Assembly (NCBI GenBank): GCA_002359465.1
Contig: DENA01000017.1
Location: 4,747-39,365, forward strand
Direction: 5' to 3'
Length of the DNA stretch: 34,619 nt
Origin: Ruminococcaceae bacterium UBA2656
GTDB taxonomy: Bacteria > Bacillota > Clostridia > Oscillospirales > Acutalibacteraceae
The position numbers were made by a program, and so were the translations under genes. A model generated the notes under the pieces. That model did no database searches. It was given only the letters and a program-made list of their open reading frames with translations, and was not told the DNA's origin. Below, piece by piece: positions 16,087-27,343 of the stretch (positions are counted from its first letter, which is position 1; each line of letters opens with the position of its first letter).

Positions 16087-17196
16087 ATGAAAATATCCTG
16101 CCAGCGGCAGCAACTGAACGAAGCAGTGTTGAATGTTCAGCGCGCTGTATCCACAAAATCATCTGTTCCCGCCCTGGAAGGAATTCTGCTGAAAACGGGT
16201 GAGAATGAAATTACACTGTGCGGTTATGACCTTGAGCTGGGAATGACCACAAAAATAGAAGCACAGGTGGAAGAACCCGGAAACATTGTGCTGAGCGCCC
16301 GCCTTTTCGGCGACATTGTCCGCCGCCTCCCGGCGGATACCGTCTACCTTGCGACCGATGAGAAAAAGATCACCTCCATCAAGAGCGGACCGGCCGATTT
16401 TTCCATCGTGGGCATCCCGGCGGAGGAATACCCCGAGCTGCCGGCCATTACGGGGGAAACCTCCATTAAAATTGCAAACTGCATTCTGAAAAGCATGATC
16501 CGTCAGACGATTTTCGCCGTCGCAGAAAGTGATGCGAAGCCGATTCATACAGGCACTCTGTTTGAGCTGAGCAAGAACAGAATTAAACTGATCTCCGTGG
16601 ACGGGTACCGTCTTGCCATGCGGGAAGAAACCGCCGCGTGCGGAGAAGAAACCAGCTTTGTGGTTCCCGGAAAAACGCTGGGCGAAGTGCTGAAGCTTCT
16701 GGGCGACGACGACACCGAGCTGGAAATTCTGATCGGCAGACGCCACATTTTATTCCAGATCGGCAGCTACTGTGTGATTTCCCGTCTTCTGGAGGGAGAA
16801 TTTCTCGATTACCGAGCCGCCATTCCGAGCGCAAGCGCAACGGAGGTCACCGTTTCCACCCGCGCGTTCATCGACAGCGTGGAGCGCGTCTCCCTTCTGA
16901 TTACCGACCGGCTGAAAAGCCCCGTCCGCTGCGTTTTTGAGGACGGCGAAATCAAGGTTTCCTGTTCCACCTCCATCGGGCACGCGAACGACCAGCTTTC
17001 CGCGAATATCAACGGCGCGGGTGTGGAAATGGGCTTTAATAACCGCTATCTTCTGGACGCCCTGCGCAATACCGAGGGCGACGAGGTAAAAATACAGCTG
17101 AACGGCGCTTTAAGCCCGATGAAAATTCTTCCGCGCGAAGGGGATTCCTTCCTCTTCTTAGTGCTGCCTGTGCGTTTAAAGAGCGAGGCGCAGTAA
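16087..17196 (+). CDS. dnaN: DNA polymerase III beta subunit (sliding clamp)
   Basis: Ring-shaped clamp that tethers DNA polymerase III. It has 369 residues, the normal length of three clamp domains, beginning MKISCQRQQLNEAVLNVQRA and ending in the conserved hydrophobic FLVLPVRL segment. GAGGG precedes the ATG. Its stop overlaps the next start by one base (TAATG), so it is coupled to the S4 protein gene. Confidence 0.98.
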   Translation: MKISCQRQQLNEAVLNVQRAVSTKSSVPALEGILLKTGENEITLCGYDLELGMTTKIEAQVEEPGNIVLSARLFGDIVRRLPADTVYLATDEKKITSIKSGPADFSIVGIPAEEYPELPAITGETSIKIANCILKSMIRQTIFAVAESDAKPIHTGTLFELSKNRIKLISVDGYRLAMREETAACGEETSFVVPGKTLGEVLKLLGDDDTELEILIGRRHILFQIGSYCVISRLLEGEFLDYRAAIPSASATEVTVSTRAFIDSVERVSLLITDRLKSPVRCVFEDGEIKVSCSTSIGHANDQLSANINGAGVEMGFNNRYLLDALRNTEGDEVKIQLNGALSPMKILPREGDSFLFLVLPVRLKSEAQ

Positions 17197-17414
17197 TGAA
17201 GACGGAAAAAATCGTGATCGACACCGAGTTTATCCGGCTGGACGCCCTTTTAAAGCTTGGCGGTGCGGTGGACACCGGCGGCCGGGCAAAATTTGTAGTG
17301 CAGAACGGCGAAGTGAAGGTAAACGGGGAAACCTGCACCATGCGCGGCAAAAAAATGAGGAACGGCGACAAGGCCGAGTACAATGATGTGACATATGAGG
17401 TGTGTAACGGGTGA
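17196..17414 (+). CDS. S4-domain RNA-binding protein (YaaA/RlbA family)
   Basis: A 72-residue protein with one S4 RNA-binding fold (FIRLDALLKLGGAVDTGG, then VQNGEVKVNGE), found between dnaN and recF in most Firmicutes. Its start overlaps the dnaN stop and its stop overlaps the recF GTG start. A role in ribosome biology is suspected for the family; the exact target is not known. Confidence 0.93.
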   Translation: MKTEKIVIDTEFIRLDALLKLGGAVDTGGRAKFVVQNGEVKVNGETCTMRGKKMRNGDKAEYNDVTYEVCNG

Positions 17415-18478
17415 TTATCCAGCACCTGGAGGTTAAAAATTACAGAAATTTACAGTACGGCGTGATAATTCCGCAGAATGGGATCAATATAATCTATGGG
17501 AAGAACGCGCAGGGCAAGACAAACCTGCTGGAAGCCGTCTGGCTTTTTACGGGCGGGCGTTCCTTCCGGGGAGCAAAGGATTCTGACCTGATTCTGCACG
17601 GGGAAAACAGGGCCGAAATTAATCTTGATTTTTTCAGCGGAGAACGCGGACAAACGGCTCAAATTTTCATAGAGAGCGGACGCAGGAACGCCGTTTTAAA
17701 CGGCGTGGCGCAGAAAAGCGCCTCCGGCCTGATCGGAAAATTCTTTTCCGTTGTTTTTTCCCCGGAGCATATCGCGCTTGTGCGCGAGGGCCCATCTCTG
17801 CGGCGCGATTTTATGGACGCGGCGCTCTGCCAGATCCGGCCCGGGTATGCCGCGCTTTTATCGCGTTACAACCATACGCTTGTCCAGCGGAATACCCTGC
17901 TGAAGGATATCCCCCGCCACGCCGAGCTGATGGATACGCTGGAAATCTGGGATGAAAAGCTTGCCGCGTACGGCGAAACGGTGGTGCGCGGCAGAATGGA
18001 ATATATCGAAAGCATCAGGGAGCCGGTCAAAGAGATTTACGCCGGCATTTCCAATCATGAAGAAGCTATTGATCTGAACTACCAGAAAAGTGCGGACGAC
18101 CTGAAACAGGCGCTCAAAGCGGCCCGCCGCGAGGATGTGGCCGCGGGGCATACCAGTGTCGGCCCGCACCGCGACGATATTGATATCACCATAGACCGCC
18201 GGTCCGCGCGGGCGTTCGGCTCCCAGGGGCAGAAACGTTCCGCCGTTCTCGCTTTAAAGCTGGCGGAGGCTGAACTGCTGTTCCGCCGGACGGGCGAAAG
18301 GCCCGTGATTCTGCTCGACGATGTGATGAGCGAGTTGGACTCCGGCAGACAGGATTATCTGCTCAATCATTTGAACAGCTGTCAGGTTTTTATCACCTGC
18401 TGTGAACCCGGCGCGGTAAAACAGCTCCGGGAGGGCGCCCTGTTTGAAATGGACGGGGGAACCCTTATAAAAAAATGA
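17411..18478 (+). CDS. recF: DNA replication and repair protein RecF
   Basis: ABC/SMC-type ATPase that helps load RecA at gaps. It has 355 residues, Walker A GKNAQGKT (30-37), the signature segment SQGQKRSAVLALK, and Walker B VILLDDVMSELD. It starts with GTG, overlapping the previous stop by four bases (GTGA). It follows dnaN and the S4 gene in one unit. Confidence 0.97.
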   Translation: MIIQHLEVKNYRNLQYGVIIPQNGINIIYGKNAQGKTNLLEAVWLFTGGRSFRGAKDSDLILHGENRAEINLDFFSGERGQTAQIFIESGRRNAVLNGVAQKSASGLIGKFFSVVFSPEHIALVREGPSLRRDFMDAALCQIRPGYAALLSRYNHTLVQRNTLLKDIPRHAELMDTLEIWDEKLAAYGETVVRGRMEYIESIREPVKEIYAGISNHEEAIDLNYQKSADDLKQALKAARREDVAAGHTSVGPHRDDIDITIDRRSARAFGSQGQKRSAVLALKLAEAELLFRRTGERPVILLDDVMSELDSGRQDYLLNHLNSCQVFITCCEPGAVKQLREGALFEMDGGTLIKK

Positions 18479-18493
18479 GAAAGGTTTTATTTT

Positions 18494-18766
18494 ATGTATC
18501 TTCATCTGGGGCAGGACACGGTGATTAAAGTCAGTGATATTGTGGGCATATTCGATATGGAAACCTCTACCATAGCAAAATCGACAAGGGATTACCTTTC
18601 CGCGGCTCAAAAAGCGGGCCGGGTGGTCAATGTCTCCATGGAAATGCCGAAATCCTTTGTACTTTGCTGTGATAAAAAAAACCGGCATACCGTTTATATC
18701 ACGCAAATTTCATCTTCAACCCTTCTGAAAAGAACGGGATTCATCGATGAAATATCAAATGTTTAA
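18494..18766 (+). CDS. remB: RemB-like regulatory protein (DUF370, YaaB)
   Basis: A 90-residue protein of the DUF370 family. In Bacillus RemA and RemB control biofilm matrix genes, and remB lies between recF and gyrB as here. The N-terminus MYLHLGQDTVIKVSDIVGIF is typical of the family. AAAGG precedes the ATG by 9 bases. The gene name rests on position and family; the regulatory targets in this organism are unknown. Confidence 0.88.
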   Translation: MYLHLGQDTVIKVSDIVGIFDMETSTIAKSTRDYLSAAQKAGRVVNVSMEMPKSFVLCCDKKNRHTVYITQISSSTLLKRTGFIDEISNV

Positions 18767-18782
18767 TTGACAGGTGTAAAAA

Positions 18783-19181
18783 ATGAAAAAATTCAGAAAG
18801 GCCCGATGTCCGCACTGCGGGGAAAAATTAAGCCTGCTGCGCACATGGACGATTAAAACGCAGGGCGAATACAAGTGCCCGAAATGCGGCGGTTACTCAA
18901 ACGTTGAGCTGGACCCCGCCGTATACTTTTTTTCCATCGGCGCGATTGTTTTAAGCGGGCTGATTTACCTTATTTGGATGGTTGCCGTAAGGACGCTCAG
19001 CCTTCCCGCAATTTTACTCATTCTGCTGCCGTATTTTTTATTTTATTTGCTTTGTTTTTTTCTTGTCCGGCTAAGGAAACCGGCCGTCCGCAGAAAACCG
19101 ACCGCCGGCCGTCCCCAGCCGTCCCCTCACCAGCAAACGCAGAAATTTACAACGGAAAGAGACAGACGCAGTACTTTATGA
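18783..19181 (+). CDS. Zinc-ribbon membrane protein, unknown function
   Basis: A 132-residue protein with two CxxC pairs, C9-C12 and C32-C35, forming a probable zinc ribbon. Two hydrophobic segments follow (about 49-70 and 76-95), then a basic Pro/Arg/Gln-rich tail. The N-terminal ribbon and the tail would both be cytoplasmic. I do not recognise a named family. It is inserted between remB and gyrB, where Bacillus has no such gene, 16 bases after remB. Confidence 0.8.
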   Translation: MKKFRKARCPHCGEKLSLLRTWTIKTQGEYKCPKCGGYSNVELDPAVYFFSIGAIVLSGLIYLIWMVAVRTLSLPAILLILLPYFLFYLLCFFLVRLRKPAVRRKPTAGRPQPSPHQQTQKFTTERDRRSTL

Positions 19182-19186
19182 AATAA

Positions 19187-21166
<1,980 letters not shown>

Positions 21167-21282
21167 CGGGAGAGCCGTCCGGCGCCGCCGCGCAAAAAAG
21201 CCCTTTAATATATCAACATCAGGTAAATATTGGCATATAAAATACAATTCGTATTACATAAGCAAAAGAAGGAGAATTTTTC

Positions 21283-21942
21283 ATGAAACAATTTTTGAAG
21301 GAACAGGATACTGCCTCAAAACCTCCTGAACCCCGGGGGGAACAGACCCCCGACGAGGAGCGACCCGAGAAGAACAGGGTGGAATGGGACGGTTCCGAAG
21401 CGGAGCTGGTTGCCGACGAAACGGCGCTGGCGTTTGAAGAGCAGCACACGGGAATCAAGCTGAAATACACGCTGACTTCCGGCGAAATTTTCAAAGTCCT
21501 CAGGAAAAGCCAATACACAAATACAAGAACGGCGCTTTCCGTTGTCGCGGTTGCGCTCAGCGCCGTCATGGCGGTCTTTTTTCTGACGCGTTTCAGCGGG
21601 ACGGGCGACAGCCGGTACGTATCGCTGGCTGTGGTTTGCCTGATGCTGATCCTTGTTGTCGCGGTACTCCCTCCGGTCATCATTAAAATGCATTCGTCAA
21701 AAATTGCAGACGGAAAAGAAATCCGCATGAAAATTTATCCCGACCATATAGAAATGGGACTGACCGATAAAAAATGGGAGATTCCGCTTGACGGAACCTG
21801 TGAAAGGATTCAGTTTGAAAACCTGATGGTACTGTACATAGACGACAGAAATATGGTGATTCTTCCGCTTCGCTGTGTGGAACCGGCAGTCCTGCCGGAG
21901 GTACAGGCGATGATTTTTGCGGGGACGCAGCCAAAAACCTGA
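21283..21942 (+). CDS. YcxB-like two-helix membrane protein 1
   Basis: A 219-residue protein with an acidic, Pro/Glu-rich N-terminal segment (about 1-55), a short cytoplasmic part containing LKYTLTSGEIFKVL, two membrane segments (about 90-140), and a C-terminal beta-rich domain resembling YcxB-like proteins (KIYPDHIEMGL, MVLYIDDRNMVILPLR). GAAGGAG precedes the ATG. It is the first of three genes with the same layout between gyrB and gyrA. Function unknown; the family call is by pattern only. Confidence 0.75.
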   Translation: MKQFLKEQDTASKPPEPRGEQTPDEERPEKNRVEWDGSEAELVADETALAFEEQHTGIKLKYTLTSGEIFKVLRKSQYTNTRTALSVVAVALSAVMAVFFLTRFSGTGDSRYVSLAVVCLMLILVVAVLPPVIIKMHSSKIADGKEIRMKIYPDHIEMGLTDKKWEIPLDGTCERIQFENLMVLYIDDRNMVILPLRCVEPAVLPEVQAMIFAGTQPKT

Positions 21943-21965
21943 AGTCCGGAAGGAGATTGATCGAT

Positions 21966-22532
21966 ATGCCGACGTTTTACGAGGGTGGGCCTGTGCAGAC
22001 GGTGGAACAGATGGTCGGCCCGGAAGATTACGCCGCGGCGTATGCCGCCGCGCAGAGCGCGGTTTCGCCCATGCACAAAAAATGGGTAAAGGCCGGTATC
22101 TGTGCTTCCGCGGCGATTGTCGTCGCTTCCTTTATCCCGTTTTACCGCGCAAGGTTTTCCTCCTGCTGGGCGCCCGCCTGCGGGATTGTTCTGGCCCTTG
22201 CGCTTGGTTTTCTGTTTCTTTTTGTGCAGCCGAACGATATCAGAAGATGGGCTGTCGAGCTGTACCGCTCCAACGCGCTGCTGGCGCTTCCGCACAAAAT
22301 CGAAATTTTCCGGGACAGCGTAGTGATTGAAAGCAGCTGCGAAAAAATGCTGGAATACTGGACCGATTTTGCAAAATGCATGGAAACCCCCGCGGCCTTT
22401 GTGCTGACCGGCGGCCGGGAGCGGGAGCTGCTGATCATTAAAAAACAGGGGCTCACAAACGAACAGAAGGAGAAAATTTCCGCTCATCTTGCCGGCGCGT
22501 TTGCTTCGCGCTATGTGAAAAGCGGGCGTTAA
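21966..22532 (+). CDS. YcxB-like two-helix membrane protein 2
   Basis: A 188-residue protein: N-terminal cytoplasmic part, two hydrophobic segments (about 45-60 and 67-84), and a C-terminal domain (HKIEIFRDSVVIES onward) that resembles YcxB-like domains. The frame is open from a TTG at 21957, but the AGGAG site is only one base from that codon and 10 bases from the ATG at 21966, so I start at the ATG. Function unknown. Confidence 0.75.
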   Translation: MPTFYEGGPVQTVEQMVGPEDYAAAYAAAQSAVSPMHKKWVKAGICASAAIVVASFIPFYRARFSSCWAPACGIVLALALGFLFLFVQPNDIRRWAVELYRSNALLALPHKIEIFRDSVVIESSCEKMLEYWTDFAKCMETPAAFVLTGGRERELLIIKKQGLTNEQKEKISAHLAGAFASRYVKSGR

Positions 22533-22544
22533 GGAGGGATTTAT

Positions 22545-23096
22545 TTGCCTGAAAGCCCAGTTTCAGTAAGCTGCCTTACCACAAAATTTGATTATGCCGA
22601 TTTTAAGATCGCCGCGGCGAAGGCCGCCACGAAAAAAAGTGAAAAAATCATTCTGAAAATCACGGGAACCGTTTTGATTCTGACCGCGTTTCTTTTACGG
22701 GCTTTTGTTTACGGTAATTTCTACCAGAATTTTATTTATGCGGCCATGGCCGCGGTCGGCGTGATTATCGGATGCTTTTACGACATGATCGTTTCCTACG
22801 CCGTGCGGCGGCACGCGCTGAACTACTATACGGCGAACAGCGAAAAATTTATCGCGCAGACCACTGAATTTTCCGAGGAAACAATCACCTTTCAGACCGA
22901 ACGGTATACGGCTGTCATTCCCTACGGCATGCTGTATAAGGCGTATGAGGACGCGAAGGTTTTTATTATATATACCGGAATCAATGAAATGAAGTTTATA
23001 CCGAAAAGAGCGATGAACGAAAGCGAATGTACCCGGATTCACAACATTCTTGATACAAAGCTTCAGGAAAAATATCAGCAGGAAGGTGCCCGCTAA
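22545..23096 (+). CDS. YcxB-like two-helix membrane protein 3
   Basis: A 183-residue protein starting with TTG, supported by GGAGGG 6 bases ahead. It has two membrane segments (about 37-53 and 61-80) and the clearest YcxB-like C-terminal domain of the three ([20 protein letters not shown], then FIPKRAM and a final helix). Its stop overlaps the gyrA ATG by one base (TAATG), so gyrA translation is probably coupled to it. Function unknown. Confidence 0.8.
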   Translation: MPESPVSVSCLTTKFDYADFKIAAAKAATKKSEKIILKITGTVLILTAFLLRAFVYGNFYQNFIYAAMAAVGVIIGCFYDMIVSYAVRRHALNYYTANSEKFIAQTTEFSEETITFQTERYTAVIPYGMLYKAYEDAKVFIIYTGINEMKFIPKRAMNESECTRIHNILDTKLQEKYQQEGAR

Positions 23097-25654
23097 TGGA
23101 CGAAATTCAGGATAATCAGAAAATTATAAACGTTGACCTTGAAAAGGAAATGAAACAGTCGTTTCTTGCCTATTCCATGTCGGTTATTGTTTCGCGCGCG
23201 CTCCCGGATGTGCGCGACGGCTTAAAGCCGGTACACAGAAGAATTTTATACACCATGTTTGAGAACAACCTTTCCCCGGACAAGCCGTACCGCAAATGCG
23301 CGGACACCGTCGGCTCCGTTCTGGGCCGCTACCATCCGCACGGCGACGCTTCGGTCTACGACGCGCTGGTCCGTCTGGCGCAGGACTTTTCCATGCGGTA
23401 CATGCTGGTGGACGGCCACGGCAACTTCGGCTCCGTGGACGGAGACCCCCCGGCCGCCTACCGTTATACGGAATCCCGCATGAGCAAAATCGCCGTGGAA
23501 ATGCTGGAGGATATCGACAAGGATACCGTCGATTTCCAGCCGAACTATGACGACCGTCTAAAGGAACCGACCGTTCTGCCCAGCCATTTTCCGAATCTTC
23601 TGGTCAACGGCTCCACCGGTATTGCGGTGGGCATGGCCACCAATATTCCTCCGCACAATATGGGAGAGGTCATCGACGGCATGTGCACGCTGATCGACAA
23701 TCCCGACGCTGCTCTGGACGATCTGATGCAGAGCATCAAGGGGCCGGACTTCCCCACCGGCGGCATCATCATGGGCCGCGCGGGCATCCGCGCCGCTTAC
23801 GCCACCGGCCGCGGCCGCATTACGGTTCGCGCCCGCGCGGAAATTGAGGAGGAAAAAAACGGCCGCTTCAATATCGTCGTGACCGAGCTGCCCTATCAGG
23901 TAAATAAGGCCAGGCTGGTGGAAAATATCGCCGAGCTGGTCAAGGACAAGCGCATAGAGGGAATTTCCAACGTGGAAGACCACTCCGACCGCGAGGGCAT
24001 GCATATGCTTATCAGCGTGAAGCGCGACGCTTCGCCGCAGATTGTTCTGAATCAGCTTTTTTCCTACACCCAGATGCAGACGACGTTCGGCGTGATTATG
24101 ATCGCCATTGTCAACGGCGAACCCAAAACGCTGACGCTGAAGGAAATGCTTCAGGAATACATTCAGTTTCAGGAAAGCGTTGTTCGGCGCCGCACCCTGT
24201 TCGACCTGAAAAAGGCCGAGGAGCGCGCCCATCTTTTAGAGGGCCTGAAAATTGCCGTCGACAACATAGATGAGATCATTTCCATCATCCGCGGTTCCAA
24301 GGACAGGCCGGCCGCAAAGGCGCGCATGACGGAACGCTTCGGGCTGGACGATCTGCAGACTCAGGCGATTGTGCAGATGCCGCTCGGCGCGCTCACCGGA
24401 CTGGAGCGCCAGAAGCTGCTGGACGAAATAGCCGCTTTGGAGCTGAAAATAGCGGATTACAAGGATATTTTAAGCAATGAAACGCGCCTGCTCGGCATTG
24501 TCAAGGACGAAGCGCTCGCGGTCAAAAATAAATTCAACGACGAGCGCCGCACGGAAATCGCGACCGTAAGCGGCGAGGTGGATATTGAAGACCTGATTCC
24601 CAAGGAGGAATGCGTGCTGACCCTGACCAGCTTCGGTTATGTCAAGCGCCAGAAAACAGACACCTACCATATCCAGCGCAGAGGCGGGCGCGGCGTCAGC
24701 GGCATGACAAGACGTGAAGAGGATGTTGCGAGCGACATGTTCGTCATCAACAGTCACGACTACGTCATGTTCTTCACCAATCTGGGCCGCGTGTACCGGC
24801 TGAAATGCTATGAAATTCCGGAGGGCTCGCGCACAAGCAAGGGGATGAATATCGCCAACCTGCTGCCGATCGCGCAGGATGAAAAGGTCACCTCCATGAT
24901 CCGCGTGCCCGAATTTGACGACGAAAGCTACCTGTGCATGGTGACGCGCAACGGCATCATCAAGCGCACCAGCCTTTCGGCTTACGACACCGCACGCAAA
25001 GGCGGCGTCATTGCCATTGACCTTGACGAGGGCGACGAGCTTTCCTGGGTGCGCATGACCACCGGCGACACGCAGCTTCTGGTTGCGACGCGCCTTGGCA
25101 TGGCCATCCGCTTTGACGAAAGGGACGTCCGTCCCATGGGCAGAACCGCCCGCGGGGTCAAGGCGATTACGCTGAAAGAAAGCGATTATGTCATCGGAAT
25201 GAGCTCCCTGCGCGCGGACGGCCTTGTGCTGACTGTTTCCGCGACCGGTTACGGGCGGCTCTCCGGCATCAACGATTACCGCATCCAGTCAAGGGGCGGC
25301 AAGGGCCTTACCAACTATCATGTACAGAAATACGGCGAGGTTGCAGCCATTAAGGTGGTCGATCCCGACGACGACGTGATTCTGATTTCTTCCGACGGGA
25401 TTATCATCCGTATTTCGGCGAATTCCATCCGCGAATGCGCAAGGCCGTCGAAGGGCGTACGCGTGATGCGCCTGAATGAAAACAGCGAGGTTGTCACGCT
25501 GGCCCGCACGGCGCATGAGGAAGACGCGGTGGACGCCCTGCCCGCAGACGAGGGCGATGCGGACGCCGACGCCGATCTTGATCTGGACGAAGAGACGGAG
25601 GAGATCAGCGAAACTGTTCCGTCGGATACAGAGCCTGAAAATACCGAGGAATAA
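23096..25654 (+). CDS. gyrA: DNA gyrase subunit A
   Basis: DNA-cutting subunit of gyrase. It has 852 residues, with catalytic Tyr124 in AAYRYTE. The quinolone-determining segment reads [15 protein letters not shown], so the residue matching E. coli Ser83 is Ala85 and the residue matching Asp87 is Asp89. The GyrA box QRRGGRG lies in the C-terminal beta-pinwheel. The last 30-odd residues are strongly acidic (Asp/Glu-rich), an extension seen in several gyrases. It starts at the ATG overlapping the previous stop. Confidence 0.98.
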   Translation: MDEIQDNQKIINVDLEKEMKQSFLAYSMSVIVSRALPDVRDGLKPVHRRILYTMFENNLSPDKPYRKCADTVGSVLGRYHPHGDASVYDALVRLAQDFSMRYMLVDGHGNFGSVDGDPPAAYRYTESRMSKIAVEMLEDIDKDTVDFQPNYDDRLKEPTVLPSHFPNLLVNGSTGIAVGMATNIPPHNMGEVIDGMCTLIDNPDAALDDLMQSIKGPDFPTGGIIMGRAGIRAAYATGRGRITVRARAEIEEEKNGRFNIVVTELPYQVNKARLVENIAELVKDKRIEGISNVEDHSDREGMHMLISVKRDASPQIVLNQLFSYTQMQTTFGVIMIAIVNGEPKTLTLKEMLQEYIQFQESVVRRRTLFDLKKAEERAHLLEGLKIAVDNIDEIISIIRGSKDRPAAKARMTERFGLDDLQTQAIVQMPLGALTGLERQKLLDEIAALELKIADYKDILSNETRLLGIVKDEALAVKNKFNDERRTEIATVSGEVDIEDLIPKEECVLTLTSFGYVKRQKTDTYHIQRRGGRGVSGMTRREEDVASDMFVINSHDYVMFFTNLGRVYRLKCYEIPEGSRTSKGMNIANLLPIAQDEKVTSMIRVPEFDDESYLCMVTRNGIIKRTSLSAYDTARKGGVIAIDLDEGDELSWVRMTTGDTQLLVATRLGMAIRFDERDVRPMGRTARGVKAITLKESDYVIGMSSLRADGLVLTVSATGYGRLSGINDYRIQSRGGKGLTNYHVQKYGEVAAIKVVDPDDDVILISSDGIIIRISANSIRECARPSKGVRVMRLNENSEVVTLARTAHEEDAVDALPADEGDADADADLDLDEETEEISETVPSDTEPENTEE

Positions 25655-25669
25655 GAAAGGGTGCTGTAA

Positions 25670-26311
25670 ATGAAAAATAAAAGGAAGCTTTGCCTTGCCG
25701 CCGCGTTTGCCGTGGCGGTCACGGCGTTTGCGGGGTGCGGCATGCTGAAGGGCGGCGAAAGCTCCGTTCCGGCGAGCGGTTTTGGCGAATCCTCACAGGC
25801 CGCGAGTTCCCAGCCGGCAAGCAGCGCGCAGAGCGAGCCTGCCAGCTCCGGCGTTCATGTGGTAACGCCGAACGAACCGGCCGAATCCCAGCCCGGCCCC
25901 GTGATTGATATTGAAACCGACAGCAAGGAATTCAACGCGCTGTTTAAGGAAAATCCGATTGATAAAAAATACATTGCGGAATCCAACAAGGCGTTCTCCA
26001 ATGTGGAAATGGTGCAGCTTTCCAATAAGTATGCCGGTATTTGGGAAAAAGAAGTCACCTCCGCCTATAACAAGGTAGTAAAACTGGCGTCGGGGGACGC
26101 GCTTTCCAAAATCAAGGCGGAGCAAACCGCCTGGACAAACGGCAAGACGGAAGCGCTGAAAAAAATCAGCGACGAGGCGCAGGCCGGCGGCGGAACCATG
26201 GCACAGGTCAACACCGCGAGCGGTATCATGGATTATTACCGCAGCCGCGCCGCGCAGGTTTACCGGCAGCTTTATTCCTATGACAAAAACTACAGCTATG
26301 CGTACAAATAA
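25670..26311 (+). CDS. Lipoprotein with LprI/DUF1311-like domain
   Basis: A 213-residue secreted lipoprotein. The signal peptide ends in the lipobox AFAGC with Cys23 as the acylation site. A Ser/Ala/Pro/Glu-rich linker (about 30-75) follows. The C-terminal helical domain has the spacing of the DUF1311/LprI lysozyme-inhibitor-like family (EVTSAYNKVV, KAEQTAWTNGK) but lacks its usual cysteines, so the family call is tentative. It starts 15 bases after gyrA and may be co-transcribed. Confidence 0.72.
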   Translation: MKNKRKLCLAAAFAVAVTAFAGCGMLKGGESSVPASGFGESSQAASSQPASSAQSEPASSGVHVVTPNEPAESQPGPVIDIETDSKEFNALFKENPIDKKYIAESNKAFSNVEMVQLSNKYAGIWEKEVTSAYNKVVKLASGDALSKIKAEQTAWTNGKTEALKKISDEAQAGGGTMAQVNTASGIMDYYRSRAAQVYRQLYSYDKNYSYAYK

Positions 26312-26396
26312 TATTTGTTATATTTATCTTTCATTATACTGTAAGTTATAACAGCAATTTGAGACAAAGAGAACAGCTAAGAGTCCTTTTATTTAG

Positions 26397-26482
26397 AAAA
26401 TCGCTGAAGGAATTTCATTATCTCCCCCGCCGCAGGCGGGGGAGATAACATCCAGCTTTTTCAGTTATTATGTAAAATCGCT
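26397..26482. repeat. GC-rich hairpin repeat, copy 2, flanked by direct repeats
   Basis: A perfect 14-bp stem (26418-26431 with 26435-26448) has the core CCCCCGCC-GCA-GGCGGGGG, the same 8-bp arms as copy 1 at 4293-4327. It is bounded by the 9-base direct repeat AAAATCGCT (26397-26405 and 26474-26482). The gap 26312-26495 holds no gene. It looks like a small non-coding insertion, perhaps REP-like or MITE-like. Confidence 0.65.
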
Positions 26483-26495
26483 ATAGGGAGAAAAT

Positions 26496-27041
26496 ATGAA
26501 ATTAAATGAAAAAACCCTGAGCAGAAATGATATTTTTGAGGGAAGAGTCCTCAAATTTCATGTGGACAAGGTGGAGCTGATCAACGGGAAAACCTCCACC
26601 CGCGAATGTGTCGACCACCCGGGCGGGGTCAGCGTCGCCGTACTCACGGAAAAAAATGAAATTCTGTTTGTGCGCCAGTTCCGCTACCCGTATCAGGAAG
26701 CCGTGCTGGAAACGCCCGCCGGCAAGCTGGAGCCCGGCGAGGACCCGTTCGAGGCGATGAAGCGCGAGCAGCGCGAAGAAACCGGTACGACCGGTTCCCA
26801 CTATGTGGATTTGGGAAAGCTGTACCCCTCCCCCGGCTACACGAATGAAAAAATTTATCTCTATGCCTGCCGTCTGGATACTTTGGGTCAAACGCAGTTT
26901 GATGAGGACGAATTTCTGGAAGTAGAGAAAATCCCGCTTGAAAAAGCGGTGGAGATGGTGATGAACGGCGGGATTCCGGACGCAAAAACGCAGGTGCTGG
27001 TTTTAAAAACCGCCCAGCTTTTGAAGGACGGCAAAATTTGA
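26496..27041 (+). CDS. ADP-ribose pyrophosphatase, Nudix family
   Basis: Hydrolyses ADP-ribose or related nucleoside diphosphate sugars (NudF-like). It has 181 residues. The Nudix box runs from Gly76 to Thr98: G76, E82, R90-E91, E94-E95, G97. The usual hydrophobic residue after RE is Gln92, which is unusual. The segment LYPSPGYTNEKIYLY after the box supports the ADP-ribose subgroup. GGGAG precedes the ATG by 6 bases. It is 10 bases upstream of the next small gene. Confidence 0.93.
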   Translation: MKLNEKTLSRNDIFEGRVLKFHVDKVELINGKTSTRECVDHPGGVSVAVLTEKNEILFVRQFRYPYQEAVLETPAGKLEPGEDPFEAMKREQREETGTTGSHYVDLGKLYPSPGYTNEKIYLYACRLDTLGQTQFDEDEFLEVEKIPLEKAVEMVMNGGIPDAKTQVLVLKTAQLLKDGKI

Positions 27042-27051
27042 GGAGGGCGCA

Positions 27052-27303
27052 ATGAAAAAAAGACAGCCCGTTGAAATGAGCGAAGAAAAAAAGCGCCTTC
27101 TTATATACCTCAGCCTTTTGGCGGCCGCCGTCTTTTTCGCCATTCAGAATCCGGCGCAAAGCTGGCTTGCCATCGGCCTTGGAATCGGGCTTGCCGCGGC
27201 TTATGGGCCGGAGGGAGTTCGGTGGCTGAAAAACAGAAAAGAAAATGAAAAAACCATCCCCGAGCAGCCGGACCAAGAGGATGACCAAGAGAAAAGAAAA
27301 TAG
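27052..27303 (+). CDS. Small membrane protein, unknown function
   Basis: An 83-residue protein with a basic start, two adjacent hydrophobic segments (about 16-32 and 36-51), and a highly charged Glu/Lys/Asp/Gln tail. GGAGG lies 7 bases before the ATG. It is transcribed with the Nudix gene and closed by the terminator at 27307. Not recognised. Confidence 0.72.
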   Translation: MKKRQPVEMSEEKKRLLIYLSLLAAAVFFAIQNPAQSWLAIGLGIGLAAAYGPEGVRWLKNRKENEKTIPEQPDQEDDQEKRK

Positions 27304-27306
27304 GGT

Positions 27307-27343
27307 GCTGCCCGGGAACGGCGTTCCGCGGGCGGCATTTTTC
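27307..27343 (+). terminator. Terminator of the Nudix unit
   Basis: Hairpin (27307-27319 with 27323-27336, GC-rich, one bulge and one G-U) followed by ATTTTT. It lies right after the small membrane protein gene. Its 3' arm TTCCGCGGGCGGC recurs at 27423-27435 without a partner arm. Confidence 0.82.
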
